The translations under genes were made by a program, and so were the position numbers. A DNA stretch of 64,000 nucleotides, taken from the NCBI GenBank assembly GCA_026770025.1, contig JAMXDE010000012.1, forward strand, positions 372,001 through 436,000, in the 5' to 3' direction. The notes below the pieces were generated by a model that worked only from the letters and a program-made list of their open reading frames with translations, was not told where the DNA came from and did no database searches. Of the stretch, positions 1 through 11,400 are shown in pieces. Numbering within the stretch: the stretch's first letter is position 1; each line of letters begins with the position of its first letter. This stretch comes from Craspedostauros australis (lineage: Eukaryota > Bacillariophyta > Bacillariophyceae > Mastogloiales > Achnanthaceae).

Positions 1-146
1 AAGGTGTGCTGCTTGGCATGTCCGATGAGTTTAGGGAAGGCGGCCAGCAGACCCTCGACACGGAGACGGTTCATCTCGACGAACTGACGGGACAGCAGCG
101 CCTTGCCCTGCCGCGTGCACACTGAAGCTGAAAGAACCACCTGCAT
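1..146 (-). CDS. ARCN1: Coatomer subunit delta (delta-COP), N-terminal fragment
   Basis: Subunit of the COPI coat, which returns cargo from Golgi to ER and works within the Golgi. Only the first 48 or so codons lie in the window and the gene runs off the left edge. The minus-strand translation begins [18 protein letters not shown] and contains SRQFVEM and [13 protein letters not shown], the very conserved start of the delta-COP longin-like (mu-adaptin N) domain. The ATG at 146-144 is preceded on the minus strand by a C/A-rich leader (about 260-147), as at the other genes here, which supports this start. An alternative is that the sequence ATGCAG|GTGG hides an acceptor and the true ATG lies in a short upstream exon, because most homologues start M-V-V/L-L without the Gln. 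The next gene, a SNARE, is divergent from it. Confidence 0.88.
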   Translation of the reverse strand, partial: MQVVLSASVCTRQGKALLSRQFVEMNRLRVEGLLAAFPKLIGHAKQHT

Positions 147-2234
147 TGTCGCAAACGCATATCAGATGACGATTGTGTTGAGTTGTATTGCAGATAAGAT
201 GGAGTGGTCGTTGTTGTTGTGGTTGTTGTTATGGTGGTGGCGACCATCGTTGGTTGGTTGATCGTGTGTTCAGGTTGTGTTATGTTCGGAGGGTGGATGG
301 TACAAGGTACAAATCGTGAACGGAGAAGAGAGAGAGTGTGAGAGCACCACCGAACCAAGGATTTGACGGGACATCGGTTGGTTGCAGTCATGGAAGGAAG
401 GGAGGAATGAGTGGAGGCAGATGATGTGTGAGATCAGGCTGGAGTGAACATGTATGAGAAGGTATGTGGATGCAAACATGAACATGAACGTGTACAGATG
501 ACAAGTCATTGGTTTGATTTGATTGGGTTTGATCTGGCTGCGACTGCGGTTGTTGGTGCAAGGGTTTGATCGATGGCTGGATCTTTGCGTTCTGTTGGCA
601 TTTCGGTGGGTTTCTCAACAAGGCTCTCTGGAGAGATTTGTTTGTCGGTGGTTGGACGCGTTTGCGAATCCATCCAATGATCGATGGATCCGATGCGCTT
701 GCCTCTGGTCGCGCATTGCTGCGCAATCTCTCTCTCTGCTCTCGTTCATCATCACATGATGATGATGACAATGCTGATGGAGAAGGCATGCCACGGGCAT
801 CAGAGGCAGTTTGCCAACGGTCATTGTGCAGATGCTGCGCCGTTGGAGCCCAGGCACCCAAAACACCAAAGCCGATTACCGCCAACTTGGATCGGCATGA
901 GAGCAATGACCGCATCGTATCGCGGCGTGGCGATAAAGTTGCTGCCATGCTGGCAACGCCTTTGGGTTTGCCTTGTGTTGCCGAAGTTGAGATCCTGCCC
1001 TCGCGGGACTTGGAGTGAAGTTGCAGTCTCCAAGTGCCAACCCGTCATCGCGACCGTCACCTCTGCCGTCATTGTCGATCCTTTGCCGCCGTCGACAGAT
1101 ACCCACCATCGTTGTTACTCGTTGCTCGTTGCTTGTCGTTAGTTCTTGCTGGTTGCTTGTGTTGACTTTTGCTATCACGGGTCACAGATGAGCAGAGGTC
1201 CGATGAATGCAGTGCGAAGGAGAGCTGTGACGGGGCCGGTGATGCTGATGCTGTTGTCAATGCTCTGTGTTGGTAGTGTCGTTGGTGTTTGTCTCTCCCT
1301 CTCTCTGTTGGTGGATGACCTCTTCGTTTACCCAAACAGGCACAAAGGCGTGAGCATGTCTCTCTTGGTCAATCTGGCCTGTCGAGGCGGAGAGCGTGGA
1401 GAGATCCTCGTTGGAGCTTTGCGGTCGTTCTGTTGGCGCACGGGGTTTCGCGATTGCGACACTCAACGCTAAAATACTGCCCAGAATCAATTCAACGTGT
1501 CGTACCACGACACAGACAGTTTGTGGCTGGCATTTCGCGGTGACCGCATCGAATGGCGGTTAGGACACACCCATCCAATCGGACAGGGAAACAGCGCCAC
1601 AACGAATAGACCGAAACGATCAGTTCGATCTCAAAATGAGTCATTTAATTCCCGCAGGACTGCGTCGATAATGACCGCGCTCTTTGGTTACTCGCAGCAT
1701 CGCGCGCTGTTGCGCATTCGAATGTTCGCCACATGGTGGAATCCTTGTTTTGAGTTTTGTTTTGTGTCATGTCGTGGCTTGTACCTTGGGCAAGTAGCCG
1801 TTGTCAGGGGCTGCGCGAGGTACACTGCGCGATCTTGTTCGCTTTGTATCGTGTGTTCTGTGGTGCGCGGCATTGTTTCTCGATCGTTTGTGTTGCTGTT
1901 GGCGGGAACGAATCTAACACGGCACAACGCGCAACCAGCAACGAACGAGGAAGAAGACTGGGACAAGAATTGAAATCTAAAAATCGCCGCGGCCGCGCAT
2001 TCGGCCATCCCATCGGACACAAACGAAAGAGCACAAATACCATACGACTACAAACCCAATTGCAAGCGCAACAGCAACGACCACGACCAAGAACGTAGCC
2101 AAGCAGACTCGTGGCACAATAGAATACTGTCCGCACACACTCGTCATACTCTGCTCCAGGAATAGTCATCACACCAGCAACAACACATCAACACATCAAC
2201 ACAACCACACTAGCAACCACAACAAGAAACGAAA
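147..2234. other. Intergenic region between divergent delta-COP and R-SNARE genes
   Basis: About 2.1 kb without a supported gene. The left 110 bases are a C/A-rich leader when read on the minus strand (delta-COP). The right end, from roughly 2165 to 2234, is a C/A-rich leader on the plus strand for the SNARE gene. Open frames of 100-190 codons exist on both strands (for example minus 388-948 and plus 566-1018), but they overlap each other, have simple-sequence composition and match no family I know. Both promoters must lie here; no TATA box stands out. Confidence 0.5.
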
Positions 2235-3754
2235 ATGGCTGACAACAAACTCCGCTGCGCGCTTGTTTTCCGCATCGAAAACACTGGTGGTGCCAAGGCC
2301 GTCGTGCTTGCGAAGCTCGACCATGCCGGGCAGTACGAGACACACGCTGGATCCGCCAATGACGCTTCTCTTTACGGCGGCCGTGACGGTTCCTACGCGG
2401 ATGCCGTCGCCGGAGTGATCGGCAATGACCCACCCAGCGGCTTGACTTCGTCCGGCGAGATCGGCGGCTTCAAGGTCGTCCAGTCCGACCAGCACCAGGT
2501 GGTCTACGGCGCGGATATGGATGCCATCTGTACGTTCCTGCATCTGCAATTGCATTTGCACTCACTTCTCCGTGTTTGTTGACCTGTTTGATGGTTATCT
2601 CGCTTCATTCGTGCCTTCTGTTGGTTGCTTGCTTGACTACTTGCTTGATTGGATGTTTGTCGCCATTCCTTTCGCTTCCACTTTTGCGAATCGTTGGTGG
2701 CAGCGCTGGGCAGCACCACCACGATCGTGGACACCAATACGAACAGGGACCTCCTTCTTCCTGGGACAACAATAACAACAGCACCTGCAACTGCTGTTGC
2801 GAGCAACAACCATGAACATCACCAACGTCTGTTCATGATACTCCTCGAGCAGGCGTTGCTCGTTGGATCTTTTCCGCTCTGCTTTGCGATCCATACCGTG
2901 CGATGCAACTTTTCGACAAACAGCATTGGCCACCCGCACTCACACGCCTCTTGATATTACTTGCTCTCTTCTCCGACTTTCCTGGCATCATTCATGATCA
3001 ACGTTGTCATCACTCATCTACTGACGTTCCCTCATGTTGATCTGTCATGGTGAACACATTCGTGCAACCGAATGACTTCATGTACGAACGAACGGATGCG
3101 CTGCATCCATGCATGCATGCATTTATGGAAACGATTGCTTTCACTCCGCACTCTATTCGAAATAAATGCTCTGCCGATGCTGTGGATTGAATTCAATTCG
3201 TTTCTTTCTGCTCAACTTGACTGCGACCGCAACTGCGAACATGATTGTGATTGTCACCGCCACTCATACCAACTACATGATCGTTCACAGGCTGCGCGGT
3301 CATCACAGGAACACAGTACCCATCACGAGTCGCCATCCAGATGCTGACAGAATTGTACAAGGAATTCACGGGCAAGCACGGAGACGCCGTCAAGACCGCC
3401 GAGGAAAACAGCCTCACCAAGAAGTCCAAGACCCTCATGCAGACAGTCTGCGACAAGTACGCCGATCTGTCCAACGTCGACAAGACATCGTCGTTGCTTG
3501 GCCAGGTGGATGCTGTCAAGGGAACCATGCAGGACAATATCGCCAACATGCTCAAGAACACGGAAAAGGCCGAGAACCTGGCGGAGAAGTCAGACCAGCT
3601 CAACGAGCAGGCATCCGTCTTCAAGAAGCGATCAACCGACCTCCGCAAGCAGATGCGATGGAAGAACTTGAAGATGACACTCATGCTCGGTGGATTTGTC
3701 CTCCTCATCGTCCTTGTCGTCGTCGTCCCGATCATCGTTCGTGCCAAGAAGTAG
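2235..3754 (+). CDS. R-SNARE with longin domain (VAMP7-like), two exons
   Basis: Vesicle SNARE that would pair with Q-SNAREs to drive membrane fusion. Exons 2235-2529 and 3291-3754; intron 2530-3290 (761 nt, GTACGT...CACAG, phase 1); 252 residues. The splice restores the longin core (YGADMDAIC/CAVITGTQYPSRVA), typical of VAMP7/VAMP72 proteins. Residues 1-130 are the longin domain, about 165-225 the SNARE coiled coil (starting VDKTSSLLGQVDAVKG), and about 229-249 a C-terminal membrane anchor (MLGGFVLLIVLVVVVPIIV) followed by RAKK. It is a single-pass tail-anchored protein. Oddity: the residue aligning with the invariant zero-layer Arg is Asn188 (motif NMLKNTEK where VAMP7 has VLxRGEK). It could be a VAMP7/VAMP72 paralogue; Sec22 and Ykt6 fit less well because of the tail anchor and spacing. 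Confidence 0.9.
3109..3124. repeat. CATG repeat in the R-SNARE intron
   Basis: A short run of (CATG)n, with three to four units, inside the 761-nt intron. A similar run occurs at about 13052-13068 downstream of the bromodomain gene. No function is evident. Confidence 0.6.
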
Positions 3755-4345
3755 TCCGACTAGGCACGGTGTTCGCACGGCGTATTAGTGCCAGTAGAGT
3801 ACAAACGTAGAATACTCTGCGAGTACGAACCACGAGAACAATATCATCACGCAAACGACACCTTCCAACTTTACGAATACTCCTCTCTCATCGCCGAAGA
3901 CACCCATTCCACTGTAGTACTCAACTTTACTCTTCTCTACCTTAGCAATCTCATTCATTCTAGAGAGAGAGAAGACGTGTGAGTTTGCCAACGGATTCGA
4001 CCGGAGTATTGAAGTGGTGATGCGATGCCGTACGCATTGTGTGCATTTCCAAGATACCACATGACTTCACGCCGAAACCGAGTCCAAAGCTCTTGCCAAG
4101 ATCTGTCTCTCGCTCTAGGGCGAGGTGCACATGTCATAGTACCAATTCAATGCGTAAGGATCCCTACGTCGCAACTCAATCTCTGTCTATTTGGTAACTT
4201 GAACTAGTATCGTAGGCAATTGATCCAGTGGACAGCATTGACTCTCTCTTCTTCTTGTTCTTCCTTTTGTCATGCATCATGATTTGATCCATTATACGAC
4301 CGAGACTCTTCGCACTGCTGGGGTCGCATTGCGTATGCCAGTGTC
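3755..4345. other. 3' flanks of convergent R-SNARE and SF3A1 genes
   Basis: 591 bases between two convergent stop codons. It carries two GAGTAC words (3797-3802 and 3821-3826) within the first 75 bases after the SNARE stop, of the kind repeated behind other genes in this window. No canonical AATAAA cluster and no coding signal are seen. Confidence 0.5.
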
Positions 4346-6840
4346 TTATCGCCGTCCTCCGCGGGTCTTTGGAACCATCTCCAATGTCGCGGTGGGGCCA
4401 ATGTTTAGCTTGGCCAGGGTCTTGTTGTTGCCCAGGAAACCGCTGGAGGGATCCTTCAGCTGGATCTTCTTCGGTGGCATGTCACCCAGATGGGTCTTGG
4501 ACAATTCTTCCTTCACGGACAGCACCTTCGACGTTACGGGCACCGTCACGGAAAGCATCTGCCCGAAGAAGTTCCAGCCCGCCTGCGATGGATCGTTCGG
4601 TATGCGGATCTGCAGCGTCACATCCGGCGAATCCAATGACGCTGCGAACTCCTCGGCGGATACTATTTCTTTCTTTTGCGCCGGTGGGGCCGCTGCTTGC
4701 GGAACCGCGTTATCCGATGATTCGCCTGGCAGGGCGCCTGGCAGCAATAGTGCAGGGCCACGATATGGCTTCTTGCGACCAGCAGATGCGGTTCCAGCTC
4801 CGGCCCCAGTGCCTCTGCTATTGTTGTTGCCGCTCGTTCGGTCATATTTTTGTCTCTTTGTGTTTGGTTCGCTGCCTGCGCCCGCGCCACGTGCTTGCGG
4901 GTTGGCAGCCGGGGGCATGGTTGGTGCGATGGCAGGGGTCGGAAGACTTGGTTCAGCTGACCGTTTCTTGGATGCGGAGGCGTCCTGCGAAGAGTGTTGT
5001 ATTTCAGAATGCACGGTGAAACAGAGCAGAGCAAAGTAAAGTAGAAGAATGAGGGAAGGGCGAATGAACGTTGCACGATAATGTTGGTTGGAAGTAGGAA
5101 TAGCATGTTGGAAGAGTTGCATGCGAAGAAGAACGAGGAGACAAAAAGAAACAGATGCATTGGCAAGAGGTGAGTATCCTGTGGGTATGGCATGGTAGGG
5201 TACACATTGCAAGGGCATGATGCACGGGTTGCTCATTCTATTTCAAGACCGATTCGAAGGTCAAGAGGAGTGCACCCCAGAATTGCAATCATCTTCACAC
5301 TTGTGGTAAAGATGCTTGCACCACATACAGACAGAGCAAACAACCATGGAGTCGCCTCAACGCCAACACATTGGAAAGCACGCGTCCCCTCTCGTTTGTC
5401 TTCGCAGTCATATCCATCTTCACCATTAATGCACTCAATCATAATCGCGCTTGCATGTGCACTCACCGTCTTGGAGCCGGAGCCCTCTCTGCCAGCTGTG
5501 AACTTGGAGATGTTGGCAGCAATGACATCGTCGCTGACCAGATTGGAGTCCTTCTGCTTGTCTTGGAATTTCTTGCGTTCTTCGGCCCATTTGGGATCCA
5601 AGAGCTGGATGCGCATGTGCTCGGGCAGGTCGGATACCGCCACACTCTTGCCCGTGATGGGATCGATGGCACGCGCGGCCTGGACGTTGGCAGTTCCCAC
5701 CACCTTCGGCGTGTAGCTGGGAACCACACGAATTGCCTCTTCTTCGTCTTCGTCGGACTCGTCCATACCATCGCTGTCTCCGGATGACTTCTTGGCTGCG
5801 CCATCGTTGGCACCAGTCACAGGTGGTGGAGGCGGCAACGGCGTGACGACCTCATCCACGGCAAAGTCGATGGTTTCCACAACCACGAAATCTTGCCAAT
5901 CTATGGCGGACAGCTCGCCATCCTCACGTTCATTCTGCATCTTGCGATGGCGCTCGAACTCGGCGGTGAATGCCACCTCCTCGAGGAGGGATTGGACCGT
6001 GGCGTCCGTGCTGGTGTCTGTCGCATCCTTGGCATCCTTGTTGTCCTTGCTATCGTTCACATCATGCGCATCCGTCCAATTCTTCAAGATGCCGCGGTAC
6101 ACATCCACCACCGCACTGAAGTAGGGAAAGTGCGCATGGCGAGGACGGCAGAATGCGAAGGTGGAGTTGTTCCACTCCCTCATGGAGAGGTGATGCAGGA
6201 ACGGTCCGCCCTTCACATCCATTGCCGTGAACTGTGCCACAAGCTGGATGGTCTCGATCTGCAGGATGGAGAGGCTGGCGGGTGGCACAATATCCACCAT
6301 GTCGAATTTGAGCGGTTTCTTGGGAACGGTCTGTTCCTCGGTTGGGCTGGGGTTTGGCTTTGCATCGTCAGCATCCGCACCAGCAGCATCATCCTTATCT
6401 GCAGCAGCATTGGCGTCACCATCCTTGGTCTCTTTCGCCTTGCGCTGCTGCATCACCTTCTCCCTCTGCTTGAGGAGGAGCTTGGCGATGGGGTCAATGA
6501 CGCTGGCCTTCTGCTTCTTGGCAATCTTGACGTCGGCATCCTTGTCCTTGGCGCTCTGTTGAGCCGTTTCCTTCTCCTTTTCGGCCGCCTCGGCCTTTGC
6601 CTTTGCTTTCGCGGCCTCATCCTCGTCCTTGCCACCGGCCTCGTAGAACTTGATCTTGTCCTCGTAGTAGGGATGGAACGGAGATGTCGGCTGCAGGAAG
6701 GCGAACTTGGGCGTCTTGGCACGCTTTTCCTTGAGGATGCGCGCCTCGAATGCCCTCCCGTTCTTGGCCACGAACTTGGCCGTGCGATCGGCGACGGCCC
6801 GGATCTCCTTCGGCGGAAGCACGATGCCGCTCACGACCAT
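4346..6840 (-). CDS. SF3A1: Splicing factor 3A subunit 1 (SF3A1/Prp21), two exons
   Basis: U2 snRNP component needed for prespliceosome assembly. Exons 6840-5467 and 4984-4346; intron 5466-4985 (482 nt, GTGAGT...CGCAG, phase 0); 670 residues. Domains in order: SURP1 near residues 5-55 (LPPKEIRAVADRTAKFVAKN); a charged Ala/Lys/Glu/Asp stretch at 75-170; SURP2 at about 180-255 (ILQIETIQLVAQFTAM, then FAFCRPRHAHFPYFSAVV); the DxxDPKWAEERKKF segment near 435 (RIQLLDPKWAEERKKF); a Pro/Ala-rich linker; and a C-terminal ubiquitin-like domain from about 579 (LQIRIPNDP...WNFFGQ) ending KTRGGRR. Human SF3A1 ends in a very similar RGGRKK, and that tail with the UBL contacts U1 snRNA stem-loop 4, so the U1-U2 bridge looks conserved. 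The start ATG follows an A/C-rich leader on the minus strand. Confidence 0.95.
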
Positions 6841-8446
6841 GGTTTACTGTTGCTTTCTGTTTTCTGTTCTATGCTGTGCACTGCCGTATTCCGCAATGCT
6901 ACGCTATGAAACTCTGAACTGATCCGGGCTGATACTGTTGATGTTGCTGTTGATGCAGTTTTTGATGTATAGTAGGTGTAGGTGGAAGTGTGGGCGTGGA
7001 TGATGACAATGATGATGATGTCGAGGAGGGAGCCAAACGATGGAAAGAGCACAGGTTGGGGAAAGAACGTCGCTCGTGGCGAAACCGGCAAGCTCCGGCC
7101 ACCAAAACGATGAAATGTGAGACAACAAAACAGCAAAAAAGTTGATTGCCGCATCAGTGTTGGCTGGTTGTGGTTCCGTCTTTTCGATTGACAGTGTGAT
7201 CATATGAGTCGAACAGATACTGACTTTTTGGTACTTGCGGAAGAATACTTATATTCTGTAATATATCGGTGTTCGATGTGGTTGAACAGGACACTCTATT
7301 CGCTTCTTTGTCCGTTTCCGTTGAATTCGCAAAACAGACGTCGTGTGCGATATAGTACGGACACATGACATGACGTGCCATACGTGGCACGCTCGCGTCC
7401 ACCCGGTCCATCCAATCATGCAAAACCATCAACCAATCAAAACGTTGCAATTGTGTCCTGTTTGTGGCTGTCGTGTCATTTCGTGGTACGACAGAGCCTA
7501 CCGTTAGTCTACGCCACAAAATTCGCAGATGTCGCAACGAGAAGGAACAGCGCAACACGCGGAACGAAACAGCAGCGACAACCACCACGACAACCACCAC
7601 GACAACAACGACTGACAACATGGGCACAACAGCGGGGACGAGGAAGGACAAGCACGAAGAGCAAGGAGCACGACCAAAACCCAGCATCATCACTATATCT
7701 CCGTCATCATCGTCGCCAACGGACATCGCACTCACCATTGATCACTTCGCCAGCTGGTCTCTCTCTGGCATCGGCATCGGCAACAGCAACAGCAACAGCA
7801 ACAACGGTATCAATAACGACAACGACATCAACGACATCATCGAAGAAGAAGATCGGCGGCGAACGATGCAACTCTGGAGACAAGAGGGAGCAGGATCAGC
7901 GTAGAATCAGCACGAGCAGTAATCGAGTGGAGCAGCAACGATTGAGCAGCGCAGAGACGGTACTTGCCGCGGAAGTCCAATAGGAACAGCAGCAACAACT
8001 GTGGGAGCAGCAACTGTGGGAGCAGCAACTACACAAACACGACAGCAAACGAAGAGACCACGTTCGGGCACCAGACCAGAGCAGGTCGCACGGGACAAAC
8101 ACGCAGCAAGTCACACGAAGCCGCAACGTATCGTGTCGTGTCGTATTGTACTGTACCACACCAACACTGTGCGGATACACCTCGCCGCAAACGAGGAAGC
8201 AACAAGACCAGATTTTCCAAAACACAGTGGTGTGACGAGGACAGCTGGTCAAGAGACGACAGTTTGAGTTTGGTTTCGCTTCAGCACGAACAAGAGTACG
8301 AGCACGAGCAAGAGTACGAGCACGAGCAAGCGTACGAGCAAGCGTGTTGAAACGTTGCCTGCCACCAATTCAATCCCAAGAGTTGCACGCGCAAATCAAC
8401 AAGGGTTTGCCAGCAGCTTGCAAACAACGCGCTCTGATAGAACACC
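6841..8446. other. Divergent promoter region between SF3A1 and the bromodomain gene
   Basis: 1.6 kb. The left part reads as a C/A-rich SF3A1 leader on the minus strand. From about 7540 the plus strand is rich in CAACA, CCACGA and AGCAAC simple sequence, which would make a very long (up to 900 nt) leader for the bromodomain gene. Open frames here (plus 7375-7983 and 7464-7904; minus 7154-7738) are simple-sequence translations and are not supported as genes. Confidence 0.5.
8292..8339 (+). repeat. Tandem 18-nt repeat in the bromodomain gene leader
   Basis: Two perfect copies of the unit AAGAGTACGAGCACGAGC (8292-8309 and 8310-8327) followed by a degenerate 12-nt piece. It sits about 110 bases before the start codon and contains the GAGTAC word found elsewhere in this window. 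Confidence 0.8.
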
Positions 8447-11400
8447 ATGGGGTCAGAGACGCACCAGAATCAACCAATGAACGCAACAGAGTCCAAGTCG
8501 GGGGCAGGAGGAGAGAGCGAGGATGTCGTCATGGAGGATGTGAGTTCCACGCAGCCCAAGCCCAATGGAACATCATCCAAGGCAAAAGCCGCGGACTCCA
8601 CTGCCACCAGCAGCGCCAGCGAGGCCTTGAATGGAGACACCAAGCAGAATGAGGAAAAGGCAAACGGTACCGAGTCGGCTAACAATTCTTCAGGCGAAGG
8701 TTCTGGTGCTGGTGCTGGCGGAGGCTCGACGGATGCTGCGAAGCCAAAGACGGAGGGCACGGGTGGTGCCGCAGGGACAGCAGCAGGAGCAGCAGCCCCG
8801 CCACCACCTCCTGTCCTCCGTGGCACCCTTTCGTACGATCTAGTCATGCGCCGTCACCTCATCCGCGGAAACTGGAATTACGAGAATTCGAACGCCTTTC
8901 CTGCCCAGCGCTTTGAGCTGCTCCGAACGCTGGGCCCCGACGAGGACCCGAAGGACTTCCCGAAGAACGGGGAATTCCACGGTTCCTTCAGCCTTGCCTA
9001 CATTCATGAAAGGTCCAGCGGGAAGAAGAAGGAACGCAGCAAGGTGATCAACGAACGCGGAGTCAACATCGTGTTCACCAAGCAGCCAGGCGCGGAGAAC
9101 GGGAGCACGGTGTACAATGTGGATGGCAAGGGAACCAATAAGTTCGGCATCTTCCGTATCAACGGCACAGCTAAGCCAAGTGAGCACGGAGACAGCCAGT
9201 ACGATATCATACTGCGCAAGCGCTACGAACCAACTCCCACGCCACCCAAGAAGGGCGAAACAAGCGCCGGTGGTCCCAGCAACAACAACTCTGCCAACGG
9301 AGGTAGTGGAGGCACCAGTAGTTCCACCAAGGCAGGATCCACAGCTGCTGCCGCTGCTGCAGAAGGCCCTCTGCCGCCTCCGTCGAGGACATACGACAAA
9401 GGCGTGGTGTGTTTGAGGGGCAAGCTGTCACGCAACGAATCGTCTCCTGGATTCTCGGGGCTGGGCGTCGGCGAGGTGGTGCATCGTGTTGAGGGAATGT
9501 GGGCACCTGGATTGAACCTCATTCTTGGCGATCCTGAAAACAAAAAGGGATTCTGCAGCCCATTCAAGTACGAGCACAAGAGTTCGACGCCGAGCGGCAA
9601 ATTCCCCGTCTCCGGCAAGTACAATGGCTGGTTCGAGCTCATACAGGAGGACGGTTCCAAGGTCACCATCAATGAGCGTGATATCACGCTTCGATTCCGC
9701 AAGAACAACGAGGGGTACCACAACATCGAGGGCAAGGGTTACAACGTGTATGGCAAGTACGACATCAGCGGAACCATGACGGCAGATCATGTGGTCACGA
9801 TATTCAGGCACTTTCAACAGAGGAAGATAAAATCCACCAAGCGCGCGACAACGGCCCCGCCTCCGATCAACGGACCGGGCCAATCCAGGCGTGGTGGTCT
9901 GCCGGCGCAGGCAGAACCCAAGTTGAAACTGGATGAAGTCGTAGTGCCTGACGTGCCTGAGGGCGAGCTGGAGGCACTGACGCCACCGGAAAGCACGGCC
10001 TACTCCGCCGTCTCACGCGGCGTCCTTCGAATCGGTGAGGACGGGTCGCACGTGTGCCAAGGTCGTTGGGCGATAACGCGCGAGCATTTCTCGAACGGTC
10101 ACGCCAGCAACTTCACATTCCGCTTGGAATCTCATTTTGCGCAAGATGCAAGCAAGGCGTGCAGCAGACAGTTCCCTCTGGACGCTGCCATGTACAAGGG
10201 CTCCTTCCAGCTGCGAAAGCAGGGCACGAGATATCAGAAGATCGTCGATCAGCAGGTCGTGATGAAGTTCCGCAAGAACTCGGGGGGATCGTACAACGTC
10301 TACGGCAAGGGCATCAACAACATCGGCACCTTCACCCTCGCCGGAACGCTCGTCGCCGTGAGCAACACCAGCGGCCAAGTCGAGCTCTTTCGCACGTACC
10401 CGCCGGTGGAACCGTCAGCATCGGCAGCAGCAGCATCGGCAGCAAAGCCAAAGGCCGCAGCATCCGTCGAAACTTCCACCGCGAAGGCCCCGAAGACCAA
10501 GGCTGCAGTATCCAACAATCCCATCCCGAGCACAACGCCTCCGGCGAGAATCGTGCGTCGTGAATCCTCTCGCACCGTCAAGCTTCCCATGAGGCTGGAG
10601 GACGACGACCCGAAAGCGCAGCTATCACGAATCATGGAGAAGTGCAACCAGATCCTGCGCGACATTCGCAAGAAGGACGTCGAGCTCGGCGCTTACTTCA
10701 GCGAAGAGGTCGATCCCGTCGCCCTTGACATCCCGACGTACTCGCAGGTCATCAAGGAGCCCATGGATTTGGGGACGATCCGCAAACGCATGGAGACGAA
10801 CAAGGTCGGCGGTCCGGAAGAGTTCTCGCGGCTGTGTCGTCTGGTCTTCCAGAACGCCATCACCTTCAACGTGGATCCGAACCATTCGGTGCATCAGGCC
10901 GCCCGCAGTCTACTCATCATCTTCAACAACAAGTACAAGGAGGTCGAGCGGGTGCTGCAGAGCGTGCGAAAGACGCTGCCGGAAGAGAAGAAGAGCAAGA
11001 AGGTCCAGGCAGCCGAACGCAAGCGAAAGAAGGCGCCCGAGGAGGTCAAGAGCCTGAAGAGACGTCGATACGACGAGGCCAGGCAGATGGCCGCCACGAA
11101 CCAGTCCACCATTGCAGCCATTGCAGCTGCGAGTGCATCCAGCGCCCACAGCTCCAACGTCTCCAGAGCCGAATTCACGTTATTGCTTGAACTGGTCCAG
11201 AAGCTGCAGCAGCAGATTGTCCAGACGCACACGGCGCTCGCCGAACTGTCTCCTGATGACATCGGCCGGTCGGGACCCAGCAGCGCCGCTGCGAAACCAG
11301 CGTTGGCGGCGATCGTGGCGGAACCCACCCCGCATGTGCCGGTGTCTACTCCGGTGCCCGCACCAAGGCCACAAAAGAAGAAATCGCCCATGAAGAAGCC

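Noticed and set aside
388..948. 186-codon minus-strand open frame between delta-COP and R-SNARE
   Set aside because: Simple-sequence translation (runs of His/Val/Gln/Ser), overlapped by equally long frames on the other strand, no recognisable motif, no leader.
5893..6909. 338-codon plus-strand open frame
   Set aside because: Antisense of SF3A1 exon 1, where SURP domains are clear.
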